Shown: one piece after another, positions 45,076 to 53,708 of the stretch
Layout: each line of letters begins with the position of its first letter
Position numbering within the stretch: position 1 is the stretch's first letter
Source: Rhizobium sp. BK650
GTDB lineage: Bacteria; Pseudomonadota; Alphaproteobacteria; Rhizobiales; Rhizobiaceae
Length of the DNA stretch: 64,000 nucleotides
Direction: 5' to 3'
Assembly (NCBI RefSeq): GCF_014195325.1
Contig: NZ_JACIBK010000014.1
Coordinates: forward strand, 62,001-126,000
Made by a program: the position numbers and the translations under genes
The notes under the pieces: model-generated
The model's database searches: none
The model's input: only the letters and a program-made list of their open reading frames with translations
What the model was told of the DNA's origin: nothing

Positions 45076-45945
45076 TCAGCCAATGAAGGCGATGTCTATG
45101 GCGACGTCCATCGATTGAAAGGCGTCCGCGGGACCGATGAACGTTCCCGATACCGGCAGGAGCTGGGTAATGTCGCGCGCGACCGCCACGGGGATCAGGT
45201 TGGCGCTGCCCATGCTCCTGTTTGTCGGGTCGAAGGTGATCCATCCCGCACCCGGAAGGAACACTTCAACCCATGCATGGGTCGAGCCCCCCGCCGACGA
45301 ACCGACGAGGATGCGCGCCGGGTCGTGGAGATATCCGGACGTGATCCTCGCCCCGAGGCCAAGAACCCGGACACTTTCGGCAAAGAGCGTCGCAAGATCC
45401 CGACAGCTCCCGGACCGCAACGAAATGGTCTCCAACGGAGGCTGCGTTCCTTCTGTATCGCGCGCTTGGTAAGCGACGCCGTTCGAGACCCCGGCACTCA
45501 GATCCTTCAACAGCGACAGCGTATCGGTCGAATTCCCCATGACGAAGCCCTTGACCCACTGCTGCAATTCGCCAGAAGGATCGGGATATTGAATATCCCT
45601 GAGGGCGCCGAGATCCTTCCAGTCCTGGTCGTCATAAAGGAAGGGGTAGGTTGCGGCCCGCGCAGCGATATCGAACACGGGCCAGGCTTCCGATTTCAGT
45701 TCGACATCGGCACGGCTGACGATTTCGAGCTGCTTGGTCGGCTCCGAGAACGTCATGGTCGCAACTGCGTTTCCGAAGACATCGGTTGTCCAGGAAATCC
45801 TGCCTCGGGGAGAACCTGTAATCTGGTGCCTTTGCAGCAGGAGTTCCGGCCCCTCGCGCGGCCGCAGCAGTAGTCGGTAAGGAGAGAGCTGAACGCAGCT
45901 ACGGTAGCTGTAGGTCGTCCGATGGCGTATGGAAAGTTTTGGCAT
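45076..45945 (-). CDS. transglutaminase-like protease domain protein
   Basis: 289 residues. Bacterial transglutaminase N-terminal domain (RTTYSYRSCVQLSPYRLLLRP) then the core with catalytic Cys in RSGSCRDLA, His in STHAWVEVFLPG and Asp in TFDPTN. These are probably cysteine peptidases or amide-transfer enzymes, often next to alpha-E and circularly permuted ATP-grasp genes; those partners are absent here. Confidence 0.9.
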   Translation of the reverse strand: MPKLSIRHRTTYSYRSCVQLSPYRLLLRPREGPELLLQRHQITGSPRGRISWTTDVFGNAVATMTFSEPTKQLEIVSRADVELKSEAWPVFDIAARAATYPFLYDDQDWKDLGALRDIQYPDPSGELQQWVKGFVMGNSTDTLSLLKDLSAGVSNGVAYQARDTEGTQPPLETISLRSGSCRDLATLFAESVRVLGLGARITSGYLHDPARILVGSSAGGSTHAWVEVFLPGAGWITFDPTNRSMGSANLIPVAVARDITQLLPVSGTFIGPADAFQSMDVAIDIAFIG

Positions 45946-46085
45946 TTCCGCACCTCACATGCACAAACCCAATTGGGTATGCTCAGGTATCGCCAGTTCG
46001 TTGTGCCGCCACCAAGCTCAGCCGAGATTGCGAAGATGCCGATCCGGTGAGAACGTGCGGCTGGGCCTTGATTGCCACGGATGCG

Positions 46086-47168
46086 TCATTTCAACAGCCC
46101 CGCAGACCGCAGCGCACTCTCTATGACGTCCTGGACATTATTCGTGATCTTGCGATCAGACTTCGCTCCCGTGAGCCTTTCGCCCGCGGCTTCGGGATTC
46201 GCACGACGCTCAAACGATGGTGTGAGACCCCAGTTGCGGGCGATGTGCTCCGTCGACGAGATGCCGACGTCGAGCATGTACGGTGCCTGCGAGCCGTAGC
46301 CGCTTGACGTGTCGATAGGGGTGCCGTGTCCCATGCCGCCGATGCGGTAAAGCTCGATGGCATCCGCGCCAGCCTTGTTTGTCCAGACGTGGTGTTCCTG
46401 CCCGTCGACTACGCCAGACCGTCCGGGTTGATTGCCTACCTCGTGTGTAGCTTTCCACTGGTCGATGATGGCCCGAGCATTGAGCTCGTCCACGGTCTTG
46501 TCGGCCGTACCATGCCAGACGGAGATGGTAGGCCACGGGCCGGCATGGCTCGACCCCGAACGAAGCTGCTCCTGAAGTTGCTCACAAGAGGGTAGACCGT
46601 GACCGCGCATCCGGTCGAACGCCTGTGGGATGCTCGAGGCAACGCCATAGGGCAGGCCCGCAATAATAGCTCCCCCGGCAAATACTTCCGGATAGGCGGC
46701 AAGCATGGCATTCGCCATGGCGCCGCCAGCTGACAGTCCCGTGATGAACACCCTCGTAGGGTCGATGCTGTGGTCGGAGATCATCACGCCGATCATCTCA
46801 CGGACCGAGCGGACCTCGCCGCCGTCGCGCCGGATATCGCCATCGGAAAACCAGTTGAAACAGAGATTGGAGTTGTTCTGGCGGGTTTGCTCCGGAAACA
46901 GAACAGCAAAACCAAATTCGTCGGCCAGCTTCGACCATCCCGACCCGGCATCGTAGCCGGCAGCCGTCTGAGTGCAACCATGTAAGACTACTACAAGCGG
47001 GATTGGACGTGATGCATCCGCGGATCCGGGAACACGATACCACCCCAGCAGATCGCCGGGATTAACGGTTTGGTTCTGCAGCTTCTTCAACCGGTTTGAA
47101 CCCGTAGACCTGATTGGCGCGGTGCGAAACCGTTGCAGGCGCTGCAAAGTATCCGAAAGACTTCTCAT
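46086..47168 (-). CDS. PHB depolymerase/LpqC-family esterase
   Basis: 360 residues from ATG 47168 (GAGGAAGCC upstream). Alpha/beta hydrolase: oxyanion HGCTQTAAGYD, nucleophile elbow GLSAGGAMA, and a His in GGMGHGTPID. The family is the esterase_phb group that cuts polyhydroxybutyrate or feruloyl esters. No clear signal peptide, which argues for an intracellular ester or storage polymer substrate. Confidence 0.88.
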   Translation of the reverse strand: MRSLSDTLQRLQRFRTAPIRSTGSNRLKKLQNQTVNPGDLLGWYRVPGSADASRPIPLVVVLHGCTQTAAGYDAGSGWSKLADEFGFAVLFPEQTRQNNSNLCFNWFSDGDIRRDGGEVRSVREMIGVMISDHSIDPTRVFITGLSAGGAMANAMLAAYPEVFAGGAIIAGLPYGVASSIPQAFDRMRGHGLPSCEQLQEQLRSGSSHAGPWPTISVWHGTADKTVDELNARAIIDQWKATHEVGNQPGRSGVVDGQEHHVWTNKAGADAIELYRIGGMGHGTPIDTSSGYGSQAPYMLDVGISSTEHIARNWGLTPSFERRANPEAAGERLTGAKSDRKITNNVQDVIESALRSAGLLK

Positions 47169-47334
47169 AGGGCTTCCTCGCTGCTCGCGGAAAGCCAACC
47201 GACGTCCCGGATGCTGTAGGTAATGCTGCAGTGCACAATTGCAAGACTTGCAGAGTGATGGGTGCAAGTCGTTTGCTCAGCGTTGGCAACAGCGAAACGA
47301 CAAGAGCGGTAACCAGGCTATCAACAGGCTGCTA

Positions 47335-48360
47335 TCACGCCATCTTTGCCTCCCGAAAGGAAATCAGTCGCTGCCGTTTCTCATCCCAGAGAACAAGTTT
47401 GACGCAGGCCAGACTGTCGCGAATGCTGATGCGGCCGACATCTGCAAGCTCGGGATGGTCTCGAAGCACCTCAGGCAGCCGATAGAACGGCACCCGGCTG
47501 GAGAGATGATGAATATGATGCATGCCGATGTTGCCGCTCACCCACCGCAAGGGGCGCGGCAGATCATAGTGTGAGGCCCCATGCATGGCAGCGTAAGGGA
47601 AAGCCCAGACCGGTGGTCTCGACCAGTGCGTATCCTCGAACTGATGCTGGACGTAGAACAGCCAGACGCCTGCGGATCCGGCAATGAGGACGATCGGCAG
47701 ATGGATCAAGAGGAAGGGGATAATCCCGACGCTCCAGATTAATAGCGCCGTCAACACGGTAACGGCGACGTTTGTTGCCATGGTCGAGACCCAGGGCAGA
47801 GCGCCCGAGCGCATCATCCCGAACGGTAGCCTCTGCTTGAGGAGAAACAGAAAGGCGGGGCCGATCCCGAACATCACGAACGGATTCTGATACAAGCGAT
47901 AGCCAAGCTGTCCCCTCGGAGTCAGATTGCGATACTCAGATACCGTGAGGGTTGTTATGTCGCCAACGCCGCGCTCATCCAGGTTCCCGGCAGAGGCATG
48001 ATGTTCGTTGTGCGCGCGTCGCCAGTAGTCGTAGGGTGTGAGCGTCAGGATACCGAGTACGCGGCCGGTCCAATCGTCCAAGCGTCGTTTGCCAAAGAAC
48101 GAACCGTGCCCGCAGTCATGCTGCAGCATGAAGATGCGTAGCAGAAAGCCAGCCGCACGAATGATCAGGAGTAGGCCAATCCAGTATTCGAACTGCAGCG
48201 CGATCGCCGCAGTGGCCTACAGAAGCGCGAACGGGATGAGGGTCACGGCAAGCTCGTACACACTTCGCGCCAACATAGGCTTGCGGTAGCCGGCGATGAT
48301 CTTGAGCCAAGCCAATTCGGGATCAGCGCCTGGGCTGGCCGACGGTTTAATTGAGGTCAA
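47335..48360 (-). pseudogene. fatty acid desaturase split by an amber codon
   Basis: Di-iron desaturase boxes HDCGH, HNEHH and HHIHH are intact. The frame continues unbroken upstream (FEYWIGLLLIIRAAGFLLRIF, and before it AWLKIIAGYRKPML), but a TAG follows PFALL near 48218. A Trp (TGG) there would restore one protein of about 340 residues, so one G-to-A change explains it. Without readthrough the usable part would begin at an internal ATG near 48129. Probable start is TTG 48360. Confidence 0.8.
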
Positions 48361-48420
48361 ACTATACCTATTGCGTCCTGGGATAAGCGCCGCACGTAGC
48401 AAGAGCCGGGAGACGGGGAA

Positions 48421-48669
48421 TTACTTGATGCGGCGCGCCAGCGGATACGCCGGCGCGTCGTAAAGCGCCCGGATCTGTCTATGGTCGAACCGCGCCTCAT
48501 CGACTTCGAGGAGAGAACCTAGTTGTTGTGCGCTGGGCATGTCTTCAACCGCGAAACGCAGAGCCTCGGCCGCCGTCTCAAAACGCCGGTAACGTGGCCC
48601 CCTGCTCCCGCGGAGAGATTTGCCCGAATACAGGCCTGCCACGCCTGTGTAGTCGAACTGGTTCAAGGG
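48421..48669 (-). CDS. conserved hypothetical protein, TTG start
   Basis: 82 residues. TTG at 48669 follows GGAGGA by 6 bases and overlaps the upstream stop by 7, so coupling is likely. Sequence NQFDYTGVAGLYSGKSLRG then ETAAEALRFAVEDMP. No named domain recognised; the fold is probably small alpha/beta. Confidence 0.65.
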   Translation of the reverse strand, partial: PLNQFDYTGVAGLYSGKSLRGSRGPRYRRFETAAEALRFAVEDMPSAQQLGSLLEVDEARFDHRQIRALYDAPAYPLARRIK

Positions 48670-48860
48670 GTTGTCCTCCACGTTGCAGAAGGAGACTGAG
48701 CATTGACCCGGCTGGCTTCCCTGACGGTGCGCTCCGTTTCTCGCAGCTCGCGCAGTCGCAGCTGCATTCCCTTTCTCAGAGCCGTGAGTTTCTCCGCGTT
48801 TGAGCCTATCTCGGCAGCACGAAACAGCTTTTCCGCAGATTGGCGGAATGTGTAGTTCAT
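48663..48860 (-). CDS. small helical hypothetical protein
   Basis: 65 residues from ATG 48860 (AAAGGAATCAT upstream). Helical, charged (FRQSAEKLFRAAEIGSNAEKL, LRLRELRETERTVREASR), possible coiled coil. First of a two-gene pair with 48421. A long inverted repeat lies in its leader. Confidence 0.65.
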   Translation of the reverse strand: MNYTFRQSAEKLFRAAEIGSNAEKLTALRKGMQLRLRELRETERTVREASRVNAQSPSATWRTTP

Positions 48861-48883
48861 TATGATTCCTTTGAGCAGGGGCC

Positions 48884-48929
48884 GTGGCAACAAACCGACT
48901 GATCCGCCGCAATTTATGCGGGTTGCCAC
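48884..48929 (-). promoter_or_regulatory. stem-loop in leader of the 48860 gene
   Basis: GTGGCAAC (48884) and GTTGCCAC (48922) pair around a loop that contains a second CCGC/GCGG hairpin. It lies 24 bases ahead of the start codon, where it could affect translation. Confidence 0.4.
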
Positions 48930-48990
48930 TTTGTCAGCTTGCTGCGCTTTGATTTCGTCTGTTGAGAGGTTGCGCATTCCGGCATGATTT

Positions 48991-49179
48991 TTATGCCGTC
49001 GTCGGCGCTCGAGCTTTCCACTGAGACGTGGAAGAGGGCCCTATGCTCGCCAGAGGCAGCTTTCGCACGACGGCCGTCGTTAACACGCAGTCAGCGATCA
49101 TTGCTTGTTCATGATAGCCGAATGCACTTATTCGCACCAAGTTTTGCGAGATACACGCGGGATACTGATTGGAAGACAT
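48991..49179 (-). CDS. small hypothetical protein with strong ribosome site
   Basis: 62 residues. The start at 49179 follows AGAAGGAGGACAAG, among the best ribosome sites in the window. It contains Cys twice and Ser/Ala-rich ends; no family recognised. It is the gene behind leader copy B, which otherwise belongs to a cold-shock gene. Confidence 0.6.
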   Translation of the reverse strand: MSSNQYPACISQNLVRISAFGYHEQAMIADCVLTTAVVRKLPLASIGPSSTSQWKARAPTTA

Positions 49180-49257
49180 CTTGTCCTCCTTCTGTTTGGG
49201 GTAAGGCCGCCAACAAAAAAATGACGCTCACGGGAACGGCTAAACCCGGCGTGTCCC

Positions 49258-49381
49258 CGGCGACACTTGCCGGACAGATCGATCTTTTGAAGGGAAATCC
49301 GGGCGGAGACTTGCTCCAGCTCGACATAACAATCATTGGTCGATTAGAGATATATGGGTACAATTTCCGCTTTAACAAGAG
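49258..49381 (-). promoter_or_regulatory. structured leader, copy B
   Basis: Alignable with the cspA leader at 44884-45012. Conserved parts include TTGTACCCA, CGACCA, the GGAG/CTCC hairpin, GGATTTCC, GATCGATC and a closing hairpin whose pairs differ from copy A yet still match (CCGGC/GCCGG). It ends about 80 bases before the gene at 49179. Confidence 0.6.
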
Positions 49382-49480
49382 CTTCAGTTACGTCTGCTGA
49401 CGCGCCGCCTGCGCGATCGTCCTTCTCTTCAACTCGTTGATGGACCAATTACTCGCCTGACGCTACAGCCCGTGCCGACG

Positions 49481-49609
49481 AAAGGAGCCCGCAAAGGGGG
49501 TGCTTTGCGGGCTCCAAAAAGCTCAGAGGTCGGTCCCCAGGAACGGGCCGCACCGGGCAGTTACTACCTGCTCACATATCCAGAACATTAGCGAATCAAT
49601 TCGGCTGAC
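49481..49609 (-). ncRNA. putative small RNA, copy 1
   Basis: Similar to 60931-61052. On the minus strand it opens with TCAGCCGAATTGATTCGCTAAT (-35-like TTGATT) and a TGTGAG block at the same distance as in copy 2. It closes in a GC-rich hairpin (GGAGCCCGCAAAG with CTTTGCGGGCTCC) followed by TTT. No reading frame spans it. Confidence 0.5.
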
Positions 49610-50655
49610 AGTCCCCGGACCAATCACGAAGCCCTACCCTGTCGAAACGCTTGCAAAGGCGGGTGACCTGGGCGGCGCGACTCGGTGCGTTCGCGTACAA
49701 ACCTTTCGGTCCGCTTGCGCTTTCTCACGGGGTCTCCATAATCGGGAACCGTCACGACTTCCCAGGCAGTGGCGGCTCAGGGTTTCCAAGTGCTCCCGCC
49801 TGAACGACGGAGGAGCGCCTTGAGGGGTAAAGCTTCCAAAACCATTCGCGCTTCTACTCGTTCGGATGGGTCTAACGTTCCCGGATTTACGCCGACACGT
49901 GCGAACCGGCTCGCAAGGCTCCTGCAACACCTTGATGAAGCAGAATGGCGTAGCAGCCCCAGACATGCCGGGCTGAAGACAGCCTTCGCAGCTCAGGACC
50001 TGGGCTTGATCGAGTCTAGGGGCGAAATCGGCTCTCAGATCTACGGCTTGACATAGCAGGACGAATGTTTGCGGAATCCCGTCCCGCTGCCCCAAACCAC
50101 GGGGCGGAGGAGATCGGCCCTGTTTCCTCTCAAAGAGCAAAGTGGTCGTGCCGCTGCCGGCGCTCCACAACGCGACCCTTGCTCGCATCTTTGGCGTGAT
50201 TGGCGTGACCCAAGCGAAACCATAATCGCTGGCGTTTTCCGCCGTCTGTAATCAACCGCTACGTCCACTGCGCTCGCCGTTTGTCGCCTGCGCCTCTTCT
50301 CCTGAGGAAGCGAGTTCCCTGTTGGCTACTGGTTCAAGACTGGAATGCGGATGAGCCTCCGCAAACAGGCCTACTGGGTCTATTTAGCAGCAAATATGCC
50401 CGGTCTCAGCATCAGGAAAGTCATGACGGGTGACGCTCGCAAAATTCCTTAAGAGACCGGTGTACAAAATAAAAACCTCCGCGTTCTTGCAGAACGCGAC
50501 ATTCCGATTATATATTGGATTATCGAATTTGCTTTTAGAGCTTTGCTTTGCGCTTGAGCGCAGCTGGCGGATCTTTTCTTTCAGACATCGATCAAATGAC
50601 TGTCGGCGATTCTCGCCGGGCAGCGACTAATCGTGCGATTGAAAGGATAATCGTC
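49610..50655. other. 1-kb intergenic, no supported gene
   Basis: Several frames of 60-184 codons overlap on both strands, but none has a motif, good start or convincing composition. The part from 50440 is AT-rich and contains a GCGTTCT/AGAACGC hairpin (50481-50497); it is probably the promoter and leader of the cold-shock gene at 50656. Confidence 0.45.
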
Positions 50656-50865
50656 ATGAACACCGGCATCGTAAAGTTTTTCAACACCACCAAAGGCTTC
50701 GGCTTTATCCAGCCGACTGACGGCTCCAAGGACATCTTTGTTCACATCTCGGCGGTCGAACGCGCCGGGATGAGCTTCATCTCCGAGGGCCAGAAATTGA
50801 GCTACGACATCGTCGCCGATGGCCGCTCAGGCAAAAGCGCTGCCGAAAATCTTCGGGCAGCCTGA
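50656..50865 (+). CDS. cspA: cold-shock domain protein, second copy
   Basis: 69 residues; RNP1 KGFGFIQP and RNP2 IFVHISAV intact. GAAAGGATAATC precedes the ATG. It lacks the conserved leader seen with the first copy, so the two are probably controlled differently. A terminator lies at 50914. Confidence 0.95.
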   Translation: MNTGIVKFFNTTKGFGFIQPTDGSKDIFVHISAVERAGMSFISEGQKLSYDIVADGRSGKSAAENLRAA

Positions 50866-50913
50866 CCGATGATCGGTCATTGACACGGATGTACTGGCAT
50901 TGACCGCATGTCG

Positions 50914-50943
50914 AAAGGTCGAGGGATGTCCTCGGCCTTTTTT
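50914..50943 (+). terminator. Rho-independent terminator
   Basis: AAAGGTCGAGG pairs with CCTCGGCCTTT (one G-U) around 5 bases, followed by TTT. It ends 18 bases before the next small gene, which would rely on readthrough or its own promoter. Confidence 0.75.
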
Positions 50944-50961
50944 GTTGAAAAGGAATCTCAT

Positions 50962-51132
50962 ATGAAAAAGACCAGCGCCGAACAGCAGATCCAGAGAGCA
51001 GTGCGCCAGGTGAAGAACACCAGTGGCGGCGGCCATCTCGGCGGCACGAACTTTGGCCAGGCTTATGACGCGAAGACATCTTCGGCAAAGGGCAAGGCCG
51101 ATAGCAGCCGTCGGGTTTCCCGAAAAAGCTGA
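50962..51132 (+). CDS. small Gly/Ser/Lys-rich protein
   Basis: 56 residues from ATG 50962 (AAAAGGAA upstream). Helical start (KKTSAEQQIQRAVRQVKN), then GGGHLGGTNFGQAYD and a basic tail. No family recognised. It follows cspA across a terminator. Confidence 0.6.
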   Translation: MKKTSAEQQIQRAVRQVKNTSGGGHLGGTNFGQAYDAKTSSAKGKADSSRRVSRKS

Positions 51133-51219
51133 CCGCCCGGAAATCGCAACAGCAAATGGAGGTCAACATGAAAGTGGCTGAGTTCGCATGACCCAATCTG
51201 CTGCAGACTTGCCAAGTTG

Positions 51220-51369
51220 ATGGCTAACTACGCCATATACGAGGAAGCCTCGCGCCAGCTGCGCAGGCCGGTGTTCGCTGTTCCGCAGGAGGGCAATGAT
51301 CATCTCATGTCCTTGCTGCAAAAGCTGGCTGAGAGGGCAGACGCAGCGACAACGACTTCTTGCGCCTGA
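51220..51369 (+). CDS. possible 49-residue protein
   Basis: ATG 51220 opens a helical frame (NYAIYEEASRQLRRPVF then NDHLMSLLQKLAERAD) ending at TGA 51367. Composition is protein-like, but the ribosome site is weak. It distantly recalls small anti-sigma helices; no claim is made. Confidence 0.3.
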   Translation: MANYAIYEEASRQLRRPVFAVPQEGNDHLMSLLQKLAERADAATTTSCA

Positions 51370-51470
51370 CGTGAAACACATCCAATTCTTCCAGACCTTA
51401 AAGCTACCGCTCCCAGGGTGGCACGAACCGCCTGTCCTGATAGTCCGCAAGATAGCTGGAGTGAAGCGGA

Positions 51471-51802
51471 TCAAGCCACTTGTCGGTTTTCATAAAGCCA
51501 ATCGCCGTCGTAATATCCCGCCCCCGACCGATGCGACTTCAATGCCGCTGCGAAAGCTGGTTTTGTCGTCGACGTCCTCAAGCTCGTCGAGAACGTGTAG
51601 ACGATCCTCCTCCATTTCGAACAACTCGCCGCGAACACGCAGCCCCCCGGCGGTTCAGCATCATCGGGCCATAAAATGATGCTGCGATGTAAAGGGGATA
51701 GGGCTCAACAGTCTCGACGTCATCAAGGTATCGCGCACCGACAAGCCCCTTTTCAAAGAGCGGAAAGCCGCGTTTGAGGGTGCCGTAGATAAATACCTTC
51801 AT
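51471..51802 (-). pseudogene. gamma-glutamylcyclotransferase-like gene, two frameshifts
   Basis: Starts MKVFIYGTLKRGFPL, the GGCT/AIG2 signature, and continues LYIAASFYGPMML. The frame shifts at the six-C run 51642-51647, resumes as VRGELFEMEEDRLHVLDELE, and shifts again at a C5 run near 51523 to end YYDGDWLYENRQVA. Both breaks sit in G/C runs. The ATG overlaps the stop of the 98-residue gene upstream by one base. Confidence 0.75.
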
Positions 51803-52098
51803 CAATGCAGCGCCGGCCCGAGGGGATAGTGGGGGTGTCTGCAATGGAACGTTGTCATCAGACCGAGCACGCGGATCGCCACATCTTCGGCAAGAAGGAT
51901 GTCTTCGCTGGAAGAGATGTCGTTCGCGACAGACAGCAGGGCCCGACCCACCGAAGCCATGACCATTTCCAGTGCCTCGTCTCCTTCGTCACCCGCCCAT
52001 TTCGCGGTTCGCTCCAGCGTGACGGCAAGGCGTTCGAGAACAGCCTGTCGCTCGGGTTCACCGAGTTCTCGTAGCTTCGGGACTTCAGTGTTCAACAT
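51802..52098 (-). CDS. small hypothetical helical protein
   Basis: 98 residues, all helical in appearance (ERQAVLERLAVTLERTAKW, LAEDVAIRVLGLMTTFHCRHP). The C-terminal pattern with an RHP-type motif is shared with the 93-residue protein at 60546, so they may be distant paralogues. It follows the LOV kinase gene by 39 bases on the same strand. Confidence 0.65.
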   Translation of the reverse strand: MLNTEVPKLRELGEPERQAVLERLAVTLERTAKWAGDEGDEALEMVMASVGRALLSVANDISSSEDILLAEDVAIRVLGLMTTFHCRHPHYPLGPALH

Positions 52099-52137
52099 CG
52101 TTCTCCGCGATGGGGCGTTACATTGAAATACGTGCTT

Positions 52138-53190
52138 TCAGGGTTTGGATCTGAGGCTGGCGCCGACACGGTTCAGCGACGGCAGCTTGACCGCGACGCG
52201 AAGGCCCTGGTCGCCCCACTCCCGGCTTATTGTGCCGCCGAGTTGCTTCTCCAGCACGGCACCAACCAGAACGGTACCGAAGCCCTTCCGCGGCGCATCG
52301 TCCTTCTCCCTGATGCCCTGCTCGCGCCATTCGATAGTAAGGCCGTTGTCTTCCGCGTGCCGCCAGGTGATCGTCAGGCTGCCGTCAGGATGCGAAAGCG
52401 CTCCATGGACTGCCGCGTTTGCGGCAAGCTCATGCACTGCCAGTCCGAGTGGCTGGACCGACGGCGCGGGAACCATGACCGACGGGCCGCTGATCTCGAC
52501 GTGCTTATCCCCGTAGATGCTAACCTGCAGCGATATGATGTCGTGGAGCGAGGCCTGCTGCCAGCCGTTCTCGGCCAGCAGCATGTGCGTTCTGGCAAGC
52601 GCCTGGACCCGCTGCTGCACGGAGGCAGCGTACGTGGCGGCATTGTCGGAGCGGGTCAGGCGCACGATGCTGTCGACGATCGCCAGAACGTTCTTCGTCC
52701 TGTGGTCCACCTCCAGCAGCAAACGGTGCTCCGCCTCTTCGAGCGTCTGGACCTTCCGATATTCGGTGACATCGATTTGCGACGCGAAATAATAGGCCAG
52801 GCGACCATCGTCGTCCCTGATGGGGCTCAGATGAAGCTGGTTCCAGAAGGCACTGCCGTCTTTCCGATAGTTGAGGATTTCGACTGTGCCCTCGCGCTCC
52901 GCGGCGATGATGGCGCGTATCTCCGCGACAGCCTCTCTCGATGTATCTTCTCCCTGCAGGAGCCGGCAGTTCCGACCGACGAGCTCGTCGGCAGAATACC
53001 CGGTCAGGTGAAGGAAAGCGTCGTTTGCGAGGACGATCGGGTAATCGGGCTGACGGGCATCGGCGACCACGATCGGCATCCGGGTACGCTGAAACGCGAA
53101 GGCGGCGAGTTCCTTGTGATCGACCATCCCTTGTGTCGACGCCGCGGCAGGCTTGTCCCCATGAATGTCTGACGGCTTGGCTTCAATCAC
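52138..53190 (-). CDS. LOV-domain HWE histidine kinase (blue-light sensor)
   Basis: 350 residues from GTG 53190. A LOV domain (about 35-145) has the photoactive GRNCRLLQG with C75, plus NDAFLHLTGY, NYRKDGSAFWNQLHLSP and FASQIDVTE. An HWE-type kinase core follows: H163 in EVDHRTKN, N258 in HELAANAAVHG, and GFGTVL. LOV proteins bind FMN and form a Cys adduct in blue light; LOV-HWE kinases are known from Brucella and Rhizobium. An EcfG-like promoter lies just upstream. The response regulator at 53316 is the nearest candidate partner. Confidence 0.92.
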   Translation of the reverse strand: MIEAKPSDIHGDKPAAASTQGMVDHKELAAFAFQRTRMPIVVADARQPDYPIVLANDAFLHLTGYSADELVGRNCRLLQGEDTSREAVAEIRAIIAAEREGTVEILNYRKDGSAFWNQLHLSPIRDDDGRLAYYFASQIDVTEYRKVQTLEEAEHRLLLEVDHRTKNVLAIVDSIVRLTRSDNAATYAASVQQRVQALARTHMLLAENGWQQASLHDIISLQVSIYGDKHVEISGPSVMVPAPSVQPLGLAVHELAANAAVHGALSHPDGSLTITWRHAEDNGLTIEWREQGIREKDDAPRKGFGTVLVGAVLEKQLGGTISREWGDQGLRVAVKLPSLNRVGASLRSKP

Positions 53191-53221
53191 GGCTCACCCT
53201 GTTTGCTGACTTGATTGTCAG

Positions 53222-53246
53222 AACGTCGAAGCCGGACGAAGGTTTC
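53222..53246 (-). promoter_or_regulatory. EcfG-like promoter before the LOV kinase
   Basis: GAAAC, 16 bases, CGTT on the minus strand: one mismatch from GGAAC-N16-CGTT. It lies 32-56 bases ahead of the GTG start, the same distance as the exact site at 2449. Confidence 0.5.
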
Positions 53247-53315
53247 AGCGAAACCGACCGGGTTCATCACTCGCTAACACCCCTGAATGGGCCTGACGAG
53301 CGAGCGTGGTCGTTC

Positions 53316-53708
53316 TCACGCCATGGCGATGTCCGCTACTGCCGCTGCGAGCTGTCGCATGTCGGCCGGCTTGCCAAGGTTGCGGACACCCGCCAAGGCC
53401 GCATTCTGGGCAAGTGCGGCCGCGTCAGCCGCACTTGCGAGCACAAACGGAATACCGAGAGCCTTCAGCTGTAGCGCAACCGGCGTCACCCGCTCACCCC
53501 CGAGATCGACATCGAGAACGGCCGCATTGGGCTTCGTGTCATGCAGCAGTTCGAGCGCATGATCGACGGAGGCGGCCGGCCCCAGCACATTAAATCCCGC
53601 TGACGTCAGCGCGGTCTTGATTTCCAAAGCAATAAAGAACTCGTCCTCGACGACGAGAATGGTGCGGGGATATACTGAGGAAGCGTCGGGTTGGTTCATA
53701 AAGCTCAC
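53316..53708 (-). CDS. single-domain response regulator
   Basis: 130 residues from GTG 53708; ATG 53699 is also possible. Receiver only: VVEDEFF, D66 in VLDVDLGG, and a lysine in LGKPADM. It overlaps the upstream kinase stop by 4 bases (GTGA), so it is coupled to that HWE kinase. Without an output domain it may pass phosphate on or bind a target protein. Confidence 0.9.
   Translation of the reverse strand: MSFMNQPDASSVYPRTILVVEDEFFIALEIKTALTSAGFNVLGPAASVDHALELLHDTKPNAAVLDVDLGGERVTPVALQLKALGIPFVLASAADAAALAQNAALAGVRNLGKPADMRQLAAAVADIAMA

Noticed and set aside
49634..50188. 184-codon frame on the minus strand between the putative sRNA and cspA
   Set aside because: Arg/Ser/Pro-rich, no motif, no ribosome site, competing frames on the other strand; looks like open high-GC noise.
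50481..50497. GCGTTCT/AGAACGC hairpin as a minus-strand terminator
   Set aside because: The T-rich run is separated by GAGG and no minus-strand gene ends there; may simply be part of the cspA leader.
51163..51200. tiny frame MKVAEFA after a GGAGG site
   Set aside because: Only seven codons before a stop; could be a remnant but cannot be supported.
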